Source: Clostridia bacterium DTU080 (GTDB taxonomy: Bacteria; Bacillota; Limnochordia; DTU080). Taken from it: a DNA stretch of 26,262 nt. A model generated the notes under the pieces. The model was not told the DNA's origin. It searched no databases and saw only the letters and a list, made by a program, of their open reading frames with translations. The stretch lies in NCBI GenBank assembly GCA_001513395.1, contig LFTP01000055.1:8017-34278 (forward strand), read 5' to 3'. Made by a program: the position numbers and the translations under genes. Below, one piece after another: positions 23,590-26,262 of the stretch; the stretch's first letter is position 1, and every line of letters begins with the position of its first letter.

Positions 23590-24869
23590 TGGTGCCTTCT
23601 GAGCAATTTGACGAGGAACGGCGCTTAACGTCGGTGAGCGGGGAAACGATCGCAGTGCGACATCGGCATGTAATGATCTATCTTGCCGTCTTTGTTACGG
23701 TTGTGGTTCTGAGTGTTGGCCTGGCCTATGTGAAGGTCCTTCAAAGTCTTCGTCACAGCGATAGTCTGGCTCACCTGTCGCCTGAGCGTCGCCGGATCAA
23801 CGTGTTGCTGATCGGCGCCGATACACGTGAAGAGGACGTAGGACGCAGTGACACCCTAATGTTGATCAGCTTTGATCCTTTGTCAGGATCAGTAGGGGTC
23901 ATGTCCATCCCTCGCGATACCAGGGTTCGCATCGCGGGGCGACAAGGCTACGGCAAGGTGAACGCGGCTTTTGCCATAGGCGGTCCTCAATTGGCAAAAC
24001 AGACCGTGGCCGACACATTGGATGTCCGAATCGATTACTACGTGCTTTTGGATTTTGCAGCCTTTGAAAAGCTCGTGGATGCTCTTGGCGGCGTGACGAT
24101 AGATGTTCCCAAGCGCATGTATTATGTCGATCGAGCCCAGAAACTGATTATCGATCTGCAGCCGGGACCACAGCGTTTGGACGGTCGGCGCGCTTTGGGC
24201 TATGTGCGATTTCGACACGACGCGTTGGGTGACATCTCATTAGTAGATCCGGCCAGCGGTCAGTACGACGGCCGGGTGGAGCGCCAGCTTCAATTTGTAC
24301 GGGCTGTAGCACGTGAGGTCACCAAGCCACGAGCTCTGTTGCGTATGCCGAGGCTATTGCGCCATATGTTAACCGCAATTGAAACTGACATGCCGATGGA
24401 ACAAATGGTATCCCTCGTCGTGGCCGCTTTGCGCCTCAAGACTCATTCGTTCCATACCTATGTCCTGCCGGGAGTGGGCGGCACGGTGCAAGGGGTCAGC
24501 TATTGGATCCCCGATTTGCACAAGGCACGGCAAGTGTTGGATGAGATGATTTCGTCCGGAGAGATGCAACCGGTGCGCGTAGCGCTGTTCAACGCTTCAG
24601 GTGCCGATGAGGTGGCGGATCGCGCCGCAGAGAGGTTGCGTCGCGAGGGCTTTGAGGTTGTCTTTGTCAGCAGCTTCGGGCGTCTCGATGTGGAGCGAAC
24701 GTATGTGGCGAATTTGAACGTCAGATCCGTGGCGGCAGAGGCTGTAGCTAAAGTGTTGGGTGTCAAGGTGGCTAAGATGCGCGATGATATCCGTGTGGGC
24801 GAGGCTGATGTGGCAGTGATCATCGGTCGCGACGGTGAAATCGTTTTTGCTGAAAGCACTCGCCAATAA
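23586..24869 (+). CDS. LytR-CpsA-Psr (LCP) family cell-wall glycopolymer ligase
   Basis: Extracytoplasmic membrane-anchored enzyme of the LCP family, which attaches teichoic acid-like or other anionic polymers to peptidoglycan. A cytosolic N-terminus of ~28 residues and one membrane segment (VMIYLAVFVTVVVLSVGLAYV) precede the LCP domain: INVLLIGADTREEDVGRSDTLMLISFDP, MSIPRDTRV, KVNAAFAIGG and GYVRFRHDALGD with the pyrophosphate-binding Arg residues. The last ~90 residues (VRVALFNASGADEVADRAAERLRREGFEV...) match a LytR_C domain. Length is 427 residues. ATG 23586 overlaps the yqeK stop; the next codon is also ATG. Which polymer it handles cannot be seen. Confidence 0.93.
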   Translation: MMVPSEQFDEERRLTSVSGETIAVRHRHVMIYLAVFVTVVVLSVGLAYVKVLQSLRHSDSLAHLSPERRRINVLLIGADTREEDVGRSDTLMLISFDPLSGSVGVMSIPRDTRVRIAGRQGYGKVNAAFAIGGPQLAKQTVADTLDVRIDYYVLLDFAAFEKLVDALGGVTIDVPKRMYYVDRAQKLIIDLQPGPQRLDGRRALGYVRFRHDALGDISLVDPASGQYDGRVERQLQFVRAVAREVTKPRALLRMPRLLRHMLTAIETDMPMEQMVSLVVAALRLKTHSFHTYVLPGVGGTVQGVSYWIPDLHKARQVLDEMISSGEMQPVRVALFNASGADEVADRAAERLRREGFEVVFVSSFGRLDVERTYVANLNVRSVAAEAVAKVLGVKVAKMRDDIRVGEADVAVIIGRDGEIVFAESTRQ

Positions 24870-24883
24870 AGGAGGTAGACACA

Positions 24884-25249
24884 CTGGAAACAGCAGCGGA
24901 GCGCCTTGCCGAAAGAGTGGCCGCCGTGGCCAGTGAGCACCGGGCCAAGGATGTATTGGTGCTGGATCTGCGGGATCTTACGGTGATCACCGATTTTTTC
25001 GTCATTGCCAGTGGCGGTGAGACTACACTGCAGGTTCGAGCCGTGGCCCAAGCGATTATCGATGATCTCGAAGAGGACGAGATCAGGTATCTGCGCCGGG
25101 AAGGATGGGAAGACGCCGGATGGATTCTGTTGGATTACGGCAGCGTAGTGGTTCACATCTTCTTGGATGAACAAAGGGATTATTACCAGTTGGAGCGGTT
25201 GTGGGGAGATGCTCCTCAACGACGCGTTGGAGAGTGGCCGAAGCCGTGA
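24884..25249 (+). CDS. rsfS: Ribosomal silencing factor RsfS, probable CTG start
   Basis: RsfS (YbeB/Iojap) binds L14 and blocks 30S-50S joining under starvation. The family core is clear: AKDVLVLDLRDLTVITDFFVIASG, QVRAVAQAIIDDLEE, GWILLDYGSVVVHIFLDEQRDYYQLERLWGDAP. The first standard codon that could serve, GTG 24917, has no ribosome binding site and cuts off the first helix. A perfect AAAGGAGGT (24868-24876) lies upstream, and the codon 7 bases after it is CTG 24884, in frame, giving METAAERLAERVAAVASEHRAKDV, which matches RsfS N-termini. There is no ATG, GTG or TTG in frame between. I therefore place the start at CTG. Length is 121 residues. Confidence 0.9.
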   Translation: METAAERLAERVAAVASEHRAKDVLVLDLRDLTVITDFFVIASGGETTLQVRAVAQAIIDDLEEDEIRYLRREGWEDAGWILLDYGSVVVHIFLDEQRDYYQLERLWGDAPQRRVGEWPKP

Positions 25250-26031
25250 ATTCATGTGCTCCTTATACCGCGTTGGCTCCCTTTTATGATCGGATTGTCA
25301 CAGGCTATGATTGCGAGCGCGGGATTTGTACCGCTCTGGATATGTATCGGCGCTTAAGCGGAAGGGAGCCGATAGGACTTGAGGTCCTGGATCTGGGGTG
25401 CGGCACGGGACGAGCCATGGCCATGTTGGCAGAGCGAGGGCATAGGGTGAGCGGCGTGGACAGTTCCGTTGAGATGCTGGCGATCGCCGCGCAGCGTTTG
25501 TCACACCCGAAATCGGCACCGATGCTCGTTTGTCAGGATATGCGGCGACTCGATTTAGGGTCGTGTCGTTTTGATCTTACCGTGGCCTTGTGCGGAAGCT
25601 TCAACTACCTGCGATCGGTAAGGGAGTTGGGCATCACGCTGGAGAAGATCGCTTCATCTTTGGTGCCCCGTGGGGTTCTCGTATTTGATATCGTCACGGA
25701 AGAAGGTTTGGCTTCTCCCATCGGCCTCAATCCCTGTGTCATTGCAGGTTCCGACTTCATGTTAGTCTGGAACAAGGTACACGAGTTGCAAACGGGGCTG
25801 TGGCGTTTTCAGCTGGATCTATTCACCCGCACAACTCAGCAGACGGATAGGGGTCACTTGTGGGCCAGGTACAGAGAGATGCATAGGGTGAACAGCTTCA
25901 CCCCAGAGGAAGTGACCGACGCCCTGCAAGGGGCAGGTTTTGGCAACATCGCGGGTCCGTTAACGGCTCTCAGTCTCGCTGCGGCAGACAGCAGCGCCGA
26001 ACGGGTCTTCTATGCTGCTCAGCTGATCTAG
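25246..26031 (+). CDS. Class I SAM-dependent methyltransferase
   Basis: Rossmann-fold methyltransferase of unknown substrate. The SAM-binding motif I, VLDLGCGTGRAM, is followed by the acidic residue in VSGVDSSVEML, CQDMRRLDL and the FDLTVALCGSFNYL segment. Similar genes follow rsfS in many Firmicutes. GTG 25246 overlaps the rsfS stop in GTGA, with GGAGAG about 11 bases upstream; the frame opens further upstream at 25201 inside rsfS, which is not needed. Length is 261 residues. The residues after motif III do not point to a specific substrate. Confidence 0.88.
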   Translation: MNSCAPYTALAPFYDRIVTGYDCERGICTALDMYRRLSGREPIGLEVLDLGCGTGRAMAMLAERGHRVSGVDSSVEMLAIAAQRLSHPKSAPMLVCQDMRRLDLGSCRFDLTVALCGSFNYLRSVRELGITLEKIASSLVPRGVLVFDIVTEEGLASPIGLNPCVIAGSDFMLVWNKVHELQTGLWRFQLDLFTRTTQQTDRGHLWARYREMHRVNSFTPEEVTDALQGAGFGNIAGPLTALSLAAADSSAERVFYAAQLI

Positions 26032-26126
26032 TTCGATAGACAGAGTTCGATGTCGTAAACGAAAGATTGAGAGACGTAGTTGGACAAGCTGCCGCGAAAT
26101 GGATGACTGACGTAGAAAAACAGCTA

Positions 26127-26155
26127 TTGACGCCATATCGATGTGGTGTTAAAAT
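26127..26155 (+). promoter_or_regulatory. Strong sigma-A promoter, probably of an rRNA operon
   Basis: TTGACG (26127-26132), a 17-base spacer and TAAAAT (26150-26155), with an A run (26116-26120) just upstream. It lies in the 231-base stretch after the methyltransferase gene, which contains no ORF of note, and directly ahead of a leader of rRNA-operon type. Confidence 0.75.
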
Positions 26156-26161
26156 GCGAGA

Positions 26162-26262
26162 GTCGCTGCGATCACTTAACACAGCAAGCAGCGGCGGTTC
26201 CGGTCCTTGACAACTGAACAGCGTACGAGGGTAGAAAGCAAGTGCAAGAGACGTTGACCGAG
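26162..26262 (+). other. Leader resembling that of rRNA operons, with boxA-like element
   Basis: After the promoter, GTCGCTGC (26162-26169) pairs with GCAGCGGC (26188-26195), and the sequence TCCTTGACAACTGAACA (26204-26220) follows. That string closely resembles the CTTTGAAAACTGAACA element (boxA/antitermination and processing region) found ahead of 16S and 23S genes in Firmicutes. The 16S gene itself would start beyond the right edge; no 16S sequence is visible. Confidence 0.6.

Noticed and set aside
1..26262. CRISPR arrays, tRNA genes, insertion sequences or prophage genes
   Set aside because: No regularly spaced repeats, no cloverleaf-like sequence and no transposase or phage motifs were seen in either strand; the only mobile element found is the intron.

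Overview
The window reads as a stretch of chromosome from an endospore-forming member of the Firmicutes (Bacillota), probably a moderately GC-rich clostridial or deep-branching lineage. The evidence is the presence of spoIID and a SpoIVFB-type site-2 protease, AGGAGGT-type ribosome binding sites before nearly every gene, frequent GTG/TTG starts, and a gene order (maf-radC-mreBCD-pbp2-minCDE-spoIVFB-rng-rplU-rpmA-obg-yhbY-proBA-nadD-yqeK-lytR-rsfS) typical of clostridial genomes. I cannot name the genus from sequence alone.

Layout. Positions 1-2454 (+): the 3' end of a SPOR-domain protein, spoIID, and an Mrp/ApbC-type P-loop ATPase, closed by a hairpin terminator. Positions 2519-3442 (-): trxB, convergent with mrp and reading from a candidate sigma-A promoter at 3483-3512. 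Positions 3586-5291 (+): sat (ATP sulfurylase) followed by a JAMM/M67 metalloprotease whose last codon overlaps maf. Positions 5288-8088: maf, radC, a 425-base gene-poor stretch, then mreB. Positions 8107-13298: mreC, mreD, a class B penicillin-binding protein and minC, minD, minE, which together form the cell-shape and division-site module. Positions 13330-14408: a candidate sigma-E promoter, a 33-codon ORF and the spoIVFB-type protease. Positions 14544-17031: RNase G, then a strong promoter and structured leader before rplU and rpmA, ending in an intrinsic terminator. Positions 17098-18122: a group II intron directly downstream of that terminator, with its reverse transcriptase largely deleted. 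Positions 18155-26031: obg, yhbY, proB, proA, nadD, yqeK, lytR-type, rsfS and a SAM-dependent methyltransferase, tightly packed. Positions 26127-26262: a strong promoter and a leader resembling those in front of ribosomal RNA operons; the 16S gene would lie just past the window.

How the genes work together. The window links peptidoglycan elongation (MreBCD plus PBP2), septum placement (MinCDE), engulfment and sigma-K control in sporulation (SpoIID, SpoIVFB), ribosome assembly and silencing (L21, L27, Obg, YhbY, RsfS, RNase G), and small metabolic functions (ProBA, NadD, YqeK, Sat). Most is conserved core genome. The points that stand out are: the class C-like intron at the rpmA terminator with a gutted ORF but an apparently complete domain V/VI; an L27 without the N-terminal extension usual in Firmicutes and no prp (ysxB) gene between rplU and rpmA; a probable CTG start for rsfS; a small ORF in the place where spoIVFA would be expected; and a MinD with an unusual N-terminal extension. 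I did not find a clearly new multi-gene system. All start sites, promoters and RNA structures were assigned by eye.
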